Shown here piece by piece: positions 36,082 through 45,957 of a stretch of DNA of 64,000 nt. The notes beneath the pieces are model-generated. The model saw only the letters and a program-made list of their open reading frames with translations, ran no database searches and had not been told where the DNA came from. Each line of letters starts with the position of its first letter. Positions within the stretch are counted from its first letter, which is position 1. Position numbers and translations under genes: made by a program. The DNA is from Arthrobacter sp. B2a2-09 (GTDB lineage Bacteria; Actinomycetota; Actinomycetes; Actinomycetales; Micrococcaceae), in the NCBI RefSeq assembly GCF_027587375.1, contig NZ_JAMXIC010000009.1, forward strand, positions 100,061 to 164,060. The letters are read 5' to 3'.

Positions 36082-38631
36082 GTGCGTATCCCACTTTCAT
36101 GGCTGCGTGAATTCGCGCAGGTTCCGGCCGACGCCACGGCCGAAGACGTCATGGCGGAACTCGTCAAGGTCGGCTTTGAAGAAGAAGCTGTCCACCGCCC
36201 CACGGACGAACTCAAGGGTCCCATCGTGGTGGGCCAGGTCCTGAGCCTCGTCAAGGAACCACAGTCCAATGGCAAGACCATCAACTGGTGCCAGGTCCGC
36301 GTGGTCCCTGAAGGCCAGGAGCAGACCCTGACCGGCAAGGGCATCGACCCCTCCGGCGTGCAGGGCATCATTTGCGGTGCCCACAACTTCGTCGAGGGAG
36401 ACAAGGTTGTGGTGACCCTCCCGGGTGCCGTGCTGCCGGGTGACTTCCACATTTCCGCGCGCAAGACTTACGGGCACCTGTCCGCAGGCATGATCGCCTC
36501 CGTACGTGAACTCGGCATCGGCGAGGACCACGACGGTATCCTGGTGCTTTCCCGCATTGGCCTGGATCCCGAAATCGGCACCGACGCCATGTCCCTCCTT
36601 GGCCTCTACGACGAAGCCGCCGAAATCAACGTCACTCCGGACCGCGGCTACGCGTTCTCGATCCGTGGTGTCGCCCGCGAATATGCCCACGCGACCGGAA
36701 CCGTCTTCACTGACCCGGCTGCCAAGGTCAACGCCCCCGTGGCACTCTCCGGCGGCTATGGCGTCAAACTCAACGACGACGCCCCCATCTACGGCAAGCC
36801 CGGTTGCGACCGCTTTGTGGCCCGCACGGTCCGCGGCGTGGACGCCACCCGCCCCACCCCGCTGTGGATGGTCTCCCGGTTGCGCCTGGCCGGCATCCGC
36901 TCCATTTCGCTGCCTGTCGACATTTCCAACTACGTGATGCTCGAACTCGGCCAGCCGAACCACTGCTACGACCTCGACAAGCTTTCGGGCGATATCGTGG
37001 TCCGCCGCGCCGTCGCGGGGGAGAAGATCACCACCCTCGACGACAAAGTGCGTGCGCTCGACGTCGAAGACCTCCTGATCACCGACGACTCCGGGGCAAT
37101 CGGCATCGCCGGCGTCATGGGCGGAGCCAACACCGAGGTCTCCGATTCGACCACCAACATCCTGGTCGAGGCTGCGCACTTTGACGAGGTCTCGATCGGG
37201 CGCTCGCGCCGCAGGCACAAGCTGCCGTCAGAGGCGTCCAAGCGCTTCGAACGCGGGGTGGATTGGCAGGTTGCCAACGTTGCTGCCCAACGCGTCGTCG
37301 ACCTCCTGGTTGAACTGGCCGGCGGGACGGCAGACGAAGCCGGTACCGACGTCGGGACAGCACCCGACGCCGTGACCATCGAGCTGCCGGCCAACTACGC
37401 GGCCTCCCGGATCGGCATCGACTTCACGGAAGAACAGATCACGGGTTCCCTTAAGGATCTGGGCGCCATCGTTCTGAAGGGCGGGGTGAGCGGCTCCTAT
37501 GTGGTCACGGCACCGAGCTGGCGCAACGACCTGGAGACCAAGGAAGACCTGTCCGAGGAAATCGCAAGGCTGGTTGGCTACGACAACATCCCGGCGACCC
37601 TGCCCGTGGCCCCTCCAGGCCGCGGCTTGACCCGGACCCAGCAGCAAAAACGCCGCGTGGTCCAGGCCCTGGCCGACGCCGGGCTCACCGAGGTCCTCTC
37701 TTACCCGTTCGTTTCCAAGGCAGCCAACGACACCTTCGGCGTGGCGGAGGAAGGCGCGGCACGCACCGCCCTCAAATTGGCCAACCCGATCAGCGAGGAA
37801 CACGGTTACCTGCGTACCTCCGTGCTTCCCGGACTGATCGAGGTTGCCCGCCGCAACCACTCCCGCGGGTTCCGCGACCTCGCCCTCTTCGAGGCAGGCT
37901 CGGTGTTCCTTCCCGACGGGCAGCTGGGCACAGCGTCCATCCCGCCGTTGGGTGTCAAGCCTTCCGCCGAGGTACTTGACGGACTGTACGACGGCGTCCC
38001 GGACCAGCCTCTGCACATCGCCGCTGTTTTGACCGGCCATGATTCCCCGGCCGCCGCGGCCCACACTCCGCGTGCGTGGGACTGGGCCGACGCCCTGGAT
38101 GTTGCCCGGCTCGTCGGCGACGTCCTCGGCGTGGAGCTCGTGGTCAGCCAAGGCAGCCACCAGGCGTTCCACCCGGGCCGTGCCGCCCAGTTGGCGCTCC
38201 GCTCCGGCGACATCGTGGGCTACGCCGGCGAATTGCACCCCAAGCTGCTCGCAGCCCACGACATGCCGGCACGCTCCGTGGCCCTCGAACTCAACGCGGA
38301 CGCCCTCTTCGACGCCGCTGCGGACGTCATTGTTGCCAAGCACATCTCTGGTTTCCCGGTGGCCACCCAGGACGTCGCCCTCGTGGTGCCGCAAGACGTT
38401 CCGGCGGACGCCGTGCTGGCTGCCCTGCGGGAAGGCGCCGGCGAACTTCTCGAAGACGTCGCCCTGTTCGATGTCTACGCGGGCCAGGGCATCGAAGACG
38501 GCAAGAAGTCGCTCGCCTTCGGGCTGCGATTCCGTGCCACGGACCGCACCTTGACCGCCGACGAGGCATCGGAGGCACGCGAGGCCGCCGTCGCCGTCGC
38601 CGCAGAGCGATTCGGAGCAGTCCAGCGCTGA
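36082..38631 (+). CDS. pheT: Phenylalanine-tRNA ligase beta subunit
   Basis: 849-aa beta subunit with the normal full set: tRNA-binding EMAP-like domain (residues 40-155), B3/B4 editing domain (to about 390, VGDVLLIT-like segments), B5, the catalytic-like core and the C-terminal ferredoxin-fold anticodon-binding domain (FPVATQDVALVVPQDV to the end). GTG start 2 bp after pheS. In many actinobacteria argC follows; here an 8.6-kb block intervenes. Confidence 0.97.
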   Translation: MRIPLSWLREFAQVPADATAEDVMAELVKVGFEEEAVHRPTDELKGPIVVGQVLSLVKEPQSNGKTINWCQVRVVPEGQEQTLTGKGIDPSGVQGIICGAHNFVEGDKVVVTLPGAVLPGDFHISARKTYGHLSAGMIASVRELGIGEDHDGILVLSRIGLDPEIGTDAMSLLGLYDEAAEINVTPDRGYAFSIRGVAREYAHATGTVFTDPAAKVNAPVALSGGYGVKLNDDAPIYGKPGCDRFVARTVRGVDATRPTPLWMVSRLRLAGIRSISLPVDISNYVMLELGQPNHCYDLDKLSGDIVVRRAVAGEKITTLDDKVRALDVEDLLITDDSGAIGIAGVMGGANTEVSDSTTNILVEAAHFDEVSIGRSRRRHKLPSEASKRFERGVDWQVANVAAQRVVDLLVELAGGTADEAGTDVGTAPDAVTIELPANYAASRIGIDFTEEQITGSLKDLGAIVLKGGVSGSYVVTAPSWRNDLETKEDLSEEIARLVGYDNIPATLPVAPPGRGLTRTQQQKRRVVQALADAGLTEVLSYPFVSKAANDTFGVAEEGAARTALKLANPISEEHGYLRTSVLPGLIEVARRNHSRGFRDLALFEAGSVFLPDGQLGTASIPPLGVKPSAEVLDGLYDGVPDQPLHIAAVLTGHDSPAAAAHTPRAWDWADALDVARLVGDVLGVELVVSQGSHQAFHPGRAAQLALRSGDIVGYAGELHPKLLAAHDMPARSVALELNADALFDAAADVIVAKHISGFPVATQDVALVVPQDVPADAVLAALREGAGELLEDVALFDVYAGQGIEDGKKSLAFGLRFRATDRTLTADEASEAREAAVAVAAERFGAVQR

Positions 38632-39323
38632 CGAGTATCAACCCGGGGATCCAGGGGCTGGCTGTTCACATCCAGTCCTTGGATCCTGCTGATTCCGCCG
38701 CCGTCAAGAAGATGGCGGCGGAATTGCTGTCTCCGGCCGAGACCCTTCGGGGAGACGCCATGGCACCGATCCTGAGACTGGAATTCCTGGCGTCCAGGCT
38801 GGCCCAGCAAAACTTTGCCGCAACCCTGCTGGGTGTTCCACCTTCGAAGCTCCAAGCGGCCTATGGGTGCCCGGAATGCGGTGCTGGTCCGGACATCGCG
38901 CATGGCCGGCCTGGATACCTGCTCGACGGCGGCCCCGCACCCCTGGTGCTCAGCGCCTCACGGTCGTCGGGCTGGGTGCTGTTTGCCGCCGTCGTGCACC
39001 CGGAGCCCGGGCTCCGGGTGGGCGTCGATCTGGAAAATGCGGTCGGCACGGAGTTCGCCGGCTTCGACGACGTTGCCCTGACCGCACGCGAGCACCGCCA
39101 GCTCAACGCGCTTGAACCCGGGGGTCGGGCTCAGGAGCGCGCACGATTGTGGGCGCGCAAGGAAGCCTGGTTGAAGATGACAGGTGAAGGGCTCAGGGTG
39201 GCGCCGGATTCCCTCGATGTTCTTGAAAGGCCCGGGCTGTGGGACCTTGAGCTCCCGGCAAGCGCTGACGGTCGGGATCTTCCGCTCGGACTGGTTGCCG
39301 CCCTCGCGGTATCGTCCCGCTGA
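38628..39323 (+). CDS. 4'-phosphopantetheinyl transferase superfamily protein
   Basis: Sfp-type PPTase that would load phosphopantetheine on carrier proteins. Motifs: LRLEFLASRLAQQNFAATLL, GVDLENA (Mg site) and WARKEAWLKMTGEG. The usual SHS motif is degenerate (LSASRSSGW). The start is uncertain: conservation seems to begin before ATG 38712, and CTG 38628 (overlapping the pheT stop as CTGA, with GGAG upstream) or TTG 38679 are candidates. It is the natural partner for the carrier domain of the NRPS 1.5 kb away, and is convergent with the M1 gene. Confidence 0.75.
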   Translation: MTSINPGIQGLAVHIQSLDPADSAAVKKMAAELLSPAETLRGDAMAPILRLEFLASRLAQQNFAATLLGVPPSKLQAAYGCPECGAGPDIAHGRPGYLLDGGPAPLVLSASRSSGWVLFAAVVHPEPGLRVGVDLENAVGTEFAGFDDVALTAREHRQLNALEPGGRAQERARLWARKEAWLKMTGEGLRVAPDSLDVLERPGLWDLELPASADGRDLPLGLVAALAVSSR

Positions 39324-39366
39324 ACCCATGGATCATCTGGTTTCGGGGATTAGCTGAAGCCGGGGA

Positions 39367-40746
39367 TCAGCCGAAGGCGGGCAGCCTTGCTTGGTACAGC
39401 CACGGTTCCAGGACACTGGCCGCGTCGAGCCCAGGGACGTAGGTGTTGGCCGCGGCGATGAATTCCGCCGTGGACACCGAGCTGTGGCGCTTGGCCTCAG
39501 TCCAATGCCGCAGCAATCCGAAGAACGCTTCGTCTCCGCACGCACGACGGACGGCGTGGAGGGCAAGAGCCCCGCGCTTGTAGACGCGGTCATCGAACAT
39601 GTGCTCTGGTCCGGGGTCGCCGATCACCAGGTCCTGGGCGCCCATGTCGAGCTTGCGCCATGCGGCCCTTGCACGGTTGGCGAGGGACATGACCCCGGCC
39701 TCCTCGGACCAGATCCACTCGGCGTAGCAGGCGAAGCCCTCATGCAGCCAGATGTCCCTCCAACTGCTCACAGTGAGCGAGTTGCCGAACCATTGGTGGG
39801 ACAGCTCGTGGGCGATGAGGCGCTGCGCATCCCACGATTGCTCCATGTGGTTCCGGCCGAAGATCGAGAGGGTCTGGGCCTCAAGGGGGATTTCCAGTTC
39901 GTCCTCGGTCACTACGGCCGTGTATTCCGCAAAGGGATACGGACCGAAACACTCCACAAAGGTGCGCATCATGTCGGCCTGCCGTGCCAGGCCTTCGCGG
40001 GCCTCGGTCAACAAACCGGGGGAGACGGCAACGAACTGGGGCACCGGAGCCTGCCGCAGGGCCTCGGCATGGTGGGCGGTCCCGGTGCGGACCCTGCCGA
40101 GGGAGGGGCTGAGTTGGTGAAGCCGGTAGCGTCCGATTTGCACAGTGGCGAGATAGCTTGCCATCGGCTCGCCCTGTTCGTAGACCCAGGTTTCGCGGCT
40201 TGATTTCCTGCTGTGGGAGACGAGGCGGCCGTTGCAGATGGCGCGGTAGTTGTCGTCGGTGGTGATACTGATCAAGTAGCTGGACTTGTGCCGCGGATGG
40301 TCGTTGCACGGGAACCAGGACGCGGCGCCGTTCGGCTGCCCGGCTACCAGCACGCCGTCGTCGAGTTCCTCCCAACCGACTTCGCCCCACAGGCCCCGGC
40401 GCGGCTTCGGGTTGCCGTCGTAGCGGAGCTCAACCGTGAAGTGCTGGCCTGCCCGCAACCGCTCCTTGGCGGTGATCACAAGGTGCTCGCCGCGCGTGCT
40501 GAACTTCGGCACTTTCTTGCCGTCCATCAGGATTTTGGAAGCCTTCAAGCCCACCAGGTCCAGGATCACGGAGTCCGTGTCTTCGAGCGCTACGCAACGA
40601 AGCATCGCGCGGCCGTTGAGCCGGTTGCTGCCCAGGCTATAGTCCAGGTCCAGCTCATACCTCAGCACCTGGAATGCCGTGCTCCCGTGGTGCAGGGTGT
40701 AGGGATCGACGGCACTTGTGGTTGTTCCTGGTTCGCTGCGGCTCAT
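39367..40746 (-). CDS. M1 family zinc metallopeptidase
   Basis: 459-aa protein with only the N-terminal beta and catalytic domains of M1 aminopeptidases. Zinc motif HELSHQWFG with the third ligand Glu in HEGFACYAEW, and catalytic Tyr candidate in DRVYKRGALAL. The substrate loop is DELEIPLEAQ rather than GAMEN, as in a subset of actinobacterial members. No signal peptide. It starts 80 bp downstream of the NRPS gene on the same strand. In epsilon-poly-lysine producers a peptidase of this family lies near pls and degrades the polymer; the same role is inferred here. Confidence 0.85.
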   Translation of the reverse strand: MSRSEPGTTTSAVDPYTLHHGSTAFQVLRYELDLDYSLGSNRLNGRAMLRCVALEDTDSVILDLVGLKASKILMDGKKVPKFSTRGEHLVITAKERLRAGQHFTVELRYDGNPKPRRGLWGEVGWEELDDGVLVAGQPNGAASWFPCNDHPRHKSSYLISITTDDNYRAICNGRLVSHSRKSSRETWVYEQGEPMASYLATVQIGRYRLHQLSPSLGRVRTGTAHHAEALRQAPVPQFVAVSPGLLTEAREGLARQADMMRTFVECFGPYPFAEYTAVVTEDELEIPLEAQTLSIFGRNHMEQSWDAQRLIAHELSHQWFGNSLTVSSWRDIWLHEGFACYAEWIWSEEAGVMSLANRARAAWRKLDMGAQDLVIGDPGPEHMFDDRVYKRGALALHAVRRACGDEAFFGLLRHWTEAKRHSSVSTAEFIAAANTYVPGLDAASVLEPWLYQARLPAFG

Positions 40747-40826
40747 GTGCGCTGGCTGCCTCCGTGTAGCTTGCTGTGCTGCTGTGGTGGGCTGGTGGTT
40801 TTCACCGGTCCTCTTGCCAATCTACG

Positions 40827-43800
40827 CTACGGCCCGGACCAGGGGCTGACGGGGTTGCCCATCCAGTATGTGCCCGCGGGAACAGTCTCGCCGCGCATGA
40901 CCAGCGACGCCGGTCCCACCGTTCCGCCGGCCCCGATGCTGGCCCGCGGCAGGATGACGCCGTGCGGGCCCATCGTGGCGCCGTCCCCCAGGACCACGGT
41001 GTCTATGCTCATGATGCGGTCGTGGAAGAGGTGTGTCTGGACCACGCAGCCACGGTTGACCGTGGAGCTTTCGCCGAGCGTGACCAGGTCGGCTTCGGGT
41101 AGCCAGTAGCTCTCGCACCACGTACCCCGGCCGATTTTCGCACCGAGCGCCCGGAGCCACCACACCAACGCCGGCGTGCCGGATGCCGAACGCGCAAACC
41201 AGGGAGCGCTGACCATCTCGATGAAGGTGTCCACCACTTCGTTGCGCCAGATGAACGAGCTCCACAGGGGATGCTCGCCCTCTTTGATGCGTCCCACCAA
41301 AATCCACTTCGCGGCGACAGAACTTGCCGCGGCCACGGCACCTGCGGCGAGGACCACGACGCCCCCAAGGACCGCTGCGAGCCAGTAGGAGGACTCAGTG
41401 GCGATCCAGTCGAGGACCAGCATGATACCGACGGCGATCCCCACCGTCAGGATCACGGGCACCAGCCGGCACAGTTCCCACAGGGCCCGTTTGGTCTTCA
41501 GGGCCAGCGGCGGGTTGAAGGTGAGGCTCTGATCTGCATTGACGGCTGTCCGTCGCAGCCTGACAGGCGGACTGCCCAGCCAGGAGGTGCCCGATTTTGC
41601 CTTGGCCGGCGTGGCGGACAGCACCGCGACCAGTGAGTTCTTGGGAACGCTTCGGCCCGCGGCAGTCATGCCGGAATTACCCAGGAACGAGCGTTTGCCG
41701 ATCTTGGCCGGAGCAATCTTCATCCAGCCGCCGCCGAGCTCGTAGGAAGCCACCATGGTGTCGTCGGCGAGGAACGCGCCTTCGCCGATGGTCGTCATGC
41801 GTGGCAGCAGCAGCACCGTGGACGCCTCCACGTTACGGCCTACTTTGGCACCTAGCAGCCGCAGCCACACAGGGGTAAAAAGGCTTGCGTAGATGGGGAA
41901 GAGCAGGTCGCGTGCCATGTCCAGCACCCGTTCAGTGGCCCAAACCTGCCAGCCGACGCGGCTGCGGACGCGATAGTACCCCTCCTTGAGGCCGACGCCG
42001 AGCATCCGGGTGGTCGCCAGGATCAGCAGGAGATTACACAGGAACCAGGCCAGAGCCGCCAAGGGGATGGCAAGCAGGAGTTCCGGGAAGGCATCCTGCA
42101 GGGAATTCCTGCCTTGGATGAAGGCCAGGAGGACGCTGGCGGCGACGAATGCAGAGATATAAGGGATCAAGGCAAGCAGCGCCGAAGCCGCAGCGAACGC
42201 CGCAAACCAGAGCCGGCCGATCAGATGGTGTGAGGACGGGGTCTCGGGCCATCCATTCTTGGCTTTGCCACGGCGTTCGGCGGGGGAGCCGGCAACAAGG
42301 TGCCCGGCCTTGACCTTGCCCAACACTGCGGAACCGGGCTCCACACGCGCACCAGCGCCGATGCTGGTTCCAGGCATAAGCGTGCTCCGGGAGCCCACCG
42401 TGGCGCCGGCACCTACATGGATGGCGCCGATGTGGACGTAGTCACCGTCGATCCACCAGGCGGAGAGATCCACTTCGGGCTCGATGTTGCAGCCGCTGCC
42501 CAACGACAGCAGTCCTGTGACCGGAGGCAAGGAGTGCAAATGGACGTTGTTCCCGATCTTCGCCCCCAGCGCCCTCGCGTAGTAGGGAACCCACGGTGCG
42601 CTGGCGAGGCTGATGGCGCCCGAAAGATCCTGGATCTGTTCGGCCAGCCACAGCTTCAAGTGGACTTTGCCCGAGCGCGGGTAGGTTCCGGGCTGGACAC
42701 CACGCAAGAGGGTTCGCGCGGCCAGGATCGAGATTGCCATGCGTCCCGGCGGGCTGACGAACACCAGCCAGGACGCAAGGATCCACCACCAGGACACCAC
42801 GGGAGCGGCTGTGAAACCGGCGAAGTCGGCCAGCAAATGGTTCGCGGCCATGAGATAGGTGAGCCAACGCATGCCCACCAGGATGTTGAGGAAAATCCCC
42901 ATCAGGGTCTGGAAGATCTGCGATTTCCGGGAGGTGGGGCGAACCGTGCGCTCGGCCGCTGGCCCTTGGATGCCGCCTTCCGGCAGTGACTGCCGCGCGG
43001 CGTCGATCAGGGCGCCGACGCGAGGTGTTGCGTAGATTTCGGCCACAGTGATGGTGGGGTAGCGCACGCGCAGCGCCGAGACGAGCTGGGCCGCGGCGAG
43101 GGAGCCACCACCATAGGCGAAGAAGTCGGCGTCGAGCGAGGTGACGCTGGAGCCGAGTACGCTTTCCCATTGTTCAACCACCCATTGGGCGTCATCGGGC
43201 AGGTTGAGTGGTGCCTTGTCGGCATCCGCGGCGCCCGCGCCCGCCAACGGCCAGGGAAGGGAATGCCGGTCCACTTTGCCGCTGGTCTTCGTCGGAAGCG
43301 AATCCACCACCGTCAGCAGGGGAATCAGCGCAGCGGGCAGGCTTTCCGTGAGCAACTCGCGCGAAGCTCCGAGGTCGATGTCCTCGGGTCCGGCCGGAGC
43401 CAGGTAACCGACCAGTATCTGGTTCCCTGCCGCCGTCGTGCGGACTGCAGCCGCGGCACCTGCGACTCCCGGGAGGGCCTGCAGGGCGGCGTCGATCTCG
43501 CCGAGTTCGATGCGCCGGCCGCCAAGCTTGACCTGTTCATCCGCGCGGCCTTGGAAGATGAGGCCGGCTTCCTCATAGCGGACGAGGTCGCCGGAGCGGT
43601 ATGCACGTTCCCACCCCAAGGACGGCATGGGGGCGTACTTTTCCGCGTCTTTGGCCGGATCGAGGTAGCGGGCCAGTCCGACGCCGCCGATGATCAGTTC
43701 GCCCGTCTCGCCTTCCGCGACTGGAGCCCCAGCGGCGTCGACGACGGCGAGGTCCCAGCCGTCCAGGGGCAATCCGATCCGGACGGGGCCGTCCCCGCCC

Positions 43801-44759
43801 AGGGGAGCCGCGCAGGCCACGACGGTTGCTTCGGTGGGGCCATAGGTGTTCCACACTTCGCGGCCGTCCACCGCGAGGCGCTCGGCGAGTTCGGGAGGGC
43901 AGGCCTCGCCACCGAAAATGAGCAGGCGCACGTTCTCGAGGGCTTCCGCCGGCCACAGGGCAGCGAGCGTAGGAACGGTGGACACCACTGTGATGCCGTG
44001 GTTGATAAGCCACGGGCCAAGGTCCATGCCGGAACGCACCAAGGCGCGCGGGGCCGGGACGAGGCAGGCACCGTGCCGCCAAGCCAGCCACATCTCTTCG
44101 CACGAAGCGTCGAAGGCCACGGAAAGGCCGGCGAGGACCCTGTCCTGCGGCCCGATCGGATCTTGCTGGAGGAAGAGCCGGGCTTCGGCGTCAACAAAGG
44201 CAGCGGACGAACGGTGCTGCACCGCCACACCCTTGGGCGTGCCGGTGGACCCTGAGGTGAAGATGACCCAGGAATCGTCATCCAGCCCTGGTGCACGCGG
44301 AGCCGGGTGCGGTGCCGGGCGCTCCCCGGACACCTCGATCCTGCGGCCCTTGGTGATGACGGCAGACACTTTGGCTTCTCCAAAGACCAGCCGTGCCCGC
44401 TCCTCTGGATCGTCCGCGTCCACCGGCACATAGGCGGCCGCAATCGAGAGGATCGCGAGGATGGCGATGTAGAGATCGTTGGATCCGGAGGGAATCCGCA
44501 CGCCGATCTTGTCTCCGGATCCCAGCCCGGCTGTATTGAGCGTGGCAGCAAAACCACGCACCTGTGCCATGAGCTCGGAGTAGCTTAGCGACTTGTGCCC
44601 GTCATCGAGGGCAGAGGCCTCCGGGAATGTCAGGGCGGTGTCGTGGAGGATATCAATGAGCGTGCGCTCTGGCGGCGCAGCTGTGGCGCCTTGCAGCTGG
44701 GGCAGATGCACCACTTGGAGTTCCAGGCTGTCCGCCGGGATTTCATGTTCCTGGGTCAC
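40827..44759 (-). CDS. Pls/PosA-type single-module NRPS (epsilon-poly-amino-acid synthetase-like)
   Basis: 1310-aa membrane NRPS. Order: adenylation domain (residues 40-500; IFTSGSTGTPKG, YGPTEAT, KTSGKVDR), carrier domain with Ser 553 in YGGGSLAA, then about 750 residues with at least six membrane helices (for example 620-670, 850-915, 1110-1150) and three tandem left-handed-helix hexapeptide domains. There is no condensation or thioesterase domain. This is the architecture and size of epsilon-poly-L-lysine synthetase (Pls). By alignment to GrsA the pocket reads D-A-E-S-I-G-T-V-V-K, close to a known lysine code. GTG 44759 is chosen; TTG 44789 would add ten residues. Confidence 0.88.
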   Translation of the reverse strand: MTQEHEIPADSLELQVVHLPQLQGATAAPPERTLIDILHDTALTFPEASALDDGHKSLSYSELMAQVRGFAATLNTAGLGSGDKIGVRIPSGSNDLYIAILAILSIAAAYVPVDADDPEERARLVFGEAKVSAVITKGRRIEVSGERPAPHPAPRAPGLDDDSWVIFTSGSTGTPKGVAVQHRSSAAFVDAEARLFLQQDPIGPQDRVLAGLSVAFDASCEEMWLAWRHGACLVPAPRALVRSGMDLGPWLINHGITVVSTVPTLAALWPAEALENVRLLIFGGEACPPELAERLAVDGREVWNTYGPTEATVVACAAPLGGDGPVRIGLPLDGWDLAVVDAAGAPVAEGETGELIIGGVGLARYLDPAKDAEKYAPMPSLGWERAYRSGDLVRYEEAGLIFQGRADEQVKLGGRRIELGEIDAALQALPGVAGAAAAVRTTAAGNQILVGYLAPAGPEDIDLGASRELLTESLPAALIPLLTVVDSLPTKTSGKVDRHSLPWPLAGAGAADADKAPLNLPDDAQWVVEQWESVLGSSVTSLDADFFAYGGGSLAAAQLVSALRVRYPTITVAEIYATPRVGALIDAARQSLPEGGIQGPAAERTVRPTSRKSQIFQTLMGIFLNILVGMRWLTYLMAANHLLADFAGFTAAPVVSWWWILASWLVFVSPPGRMAISILAARTLLRGVQPGTYPRSGKVHLKLWLAEQIQDLSGAISLASAPWVPYYARALGAKIGNNVHLHSLPPVTGLLSLGSGCNIEPEVDLSAWWIDGDYVHIGAIHVGAGATVGSRSTLMPGTSIGAGARVEPGSAVLGKVKAGHLVAGSPAERRGKAKNGWPETPSSHHLIGRLWFAAFAAASALLALIPYISAFVAASVLLAFIQGRNSLQDAFPELLLAIPLAALAWFLCNLLLILATTRMLGVGLKEGYYRVRSRVGWQVWATERVLDMARDLLFPIYASLFTPVWLRLLGAKVGRNVEASTVLLLPRMTTIGEGAFLADDTMVASYELGGGWMKIAPAKIGKRSFLGNSGMTAAGRSVPKNSLVAVLSATPAKAKSGTSWLGSPPVRLRRTAVNADQSLTFNPPLALKTKRALWELCRLVPVILTVGIAVGIMLVLDWIATESSYWLAAVLGGVVVLAAGAVAAASSVAAKWILVGRIKEGEHPLWSSFIWRNEVVDTFIEMVSAPWFARSASGTPALVWWLRALGAKIGRGTWCESYWLPEADLVTLGESSTVNRGCVVQTHLFHDRIMSIDTVVLGDGATMGPHGVILPRASIGAGGTVGPASLVMRGETVPAGTYWMGNPVSPWSGP

Positions 44760-44866
44760 GTTCGAAGCTTCTCGGATTGAGGTGAACAAAAAGTGTCAGC
44801 GGTCCCGTGACCGTTGCTATGCCTTAGCCCAATGTTAATTGGGAAGCCAAGGTGCCGTTGCTTCGA

Positions 44867-45832
44867 TTATGGGACCAACACTAGCTTGCCCGTGGTCTTG
44901 CGTGCTTCCAGGTCGCGATGCGCCTGGGCGGCTTCGGCGAGCGGGTACGTTCCGCCAATCCGGACTTTGAGCGCGCCGCTGGCGGCAGCGCCGAAGACTT
45001 CGGCCGAGCGCCAGCGCCGTTCCTGCGGGTTCTGGAGGAAGTGGCCAAGCGTCGGGCGTGTCAGGGACAACGATCCGCCCGCGTTCAGTCGCTGCGGGTC
45101 AAAGGGAGGCACCGGTCCGGATGCCGCTCCGAACAGGACCAGCGAGCCGCGGATTCGCAGGCTCGCAAGGGAACCGTCAAAGGTATCCTTGCCGACGCCG
45201 TCGTACACCACGTTGACGCCTTCGCCGTCTGTGAGTTCGCGGACCTTGTCCGCAAATCCGGTGTAGCGCAGGACTTCGTCCGCGCCGGCTTCCCGGGCAA
45301 GGGCTTCCTTCTCGTCTGAGGAGACAGTGGTGATGACCCGGGCGCCCCGGGCCTTGAGCAACTGCGTCAGGATGAGTCCAACGCCGCCGGCGCCGGCATG
45401 GGTCAAGACGGTGTGGCCCGGTTCCACGCGGAAAGAAGAGTTGATCAGGTAGTGCGCGGTCATTCCCTGCAGCGGTAGGGCTGCCGCTGTGTGGTCGTCA
45501 ACGCCGTCTGGTACCGGAAGCGCTTTGTCGGCGTCCACCAGGGTGTACCCCGCGTAGCTGCGTGATCCTTCAGCGGTGGCGACCCTGTCCCCGACGGCGA
45601 AGTCTTCGACGCCTGCGCCGATGGCCTCCACGGTGCCTGCCGACTCGGAACCGGGGGTGAACGGATATTCAACCCTGTAGATGCCACTGCGCTGATAAGT
45701 GTCAATGAAGTTCACTCCAGCGGCTGCAACCTTGACGAGGAGCTGGCGCGGGCCCGGGGCCGGAACCTCTGCCTCGGTGAGTTCGAGGACTTCGGGTCCT
45801 CCGGCTTGCCGGGCAATGATCGCGTGCGTCAT
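44867..45832 (-). CDS. NADPH:quinone oxidoreductase (zeta-crystallin type MDR)
   Basis: Zinc-free medium-chain reductase, 321 aa, reducing quinones or enones with NADPH. N-terminal GroES fold (GVNFIDTYQRSGIYRVEYPF, GSESAGTVEAIG), Rossmann motif HAGAGGVGLILTQL, and C-terminal RRTTGKLVLVP-like end. Catalytic zinc ligands are absent, as in QOR. ATG 45832 follows AAGGAG. Upstream neighbour of the desaturase on the same strand; no sign that it belongs to the NRPS pathway. Confidence 0.88.
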   Translation of the reverse strand: MTHAIIARQAGGPEVLELTEAEVPAPGPRQLLVKVAAAGVNFIDTYQRSGIYRVEYPFTPGSESAGTVEAIGAGVEDFAVGDRVATAEGSRSYAGYTLVDADKALPVPDGVDDHTAAALPLQGMTAHYLINSSFRVEPGHTVLTHAGAGGVGLILTQLLKARGARVITTVSSDEKEALAREAGADEVLRYTGFADKVRELTDGEGVNVVYDGVGKDTFDGSLASLRIRGSLVLFGAASGPVPPFDPQRLNAGGSLSLTRPTLGHFLQNPQERRWRSAEVFGAAASGALKVRIGGTYPLAEAAQAHRDLEARKTTGKLVLVP

Positions 45833-45957
45833 AGGTCTCCTTCTCCGTCGAGGCACTTTCGTGCCCGCATTCACACAACCATCCTAGGGAGCGGAGTCCA
45901 TAGAGTGTCCAGTCAGCGGCTTAGTGGAGTGGTTCGCCGTAATGTGCCTCTGCAGTG

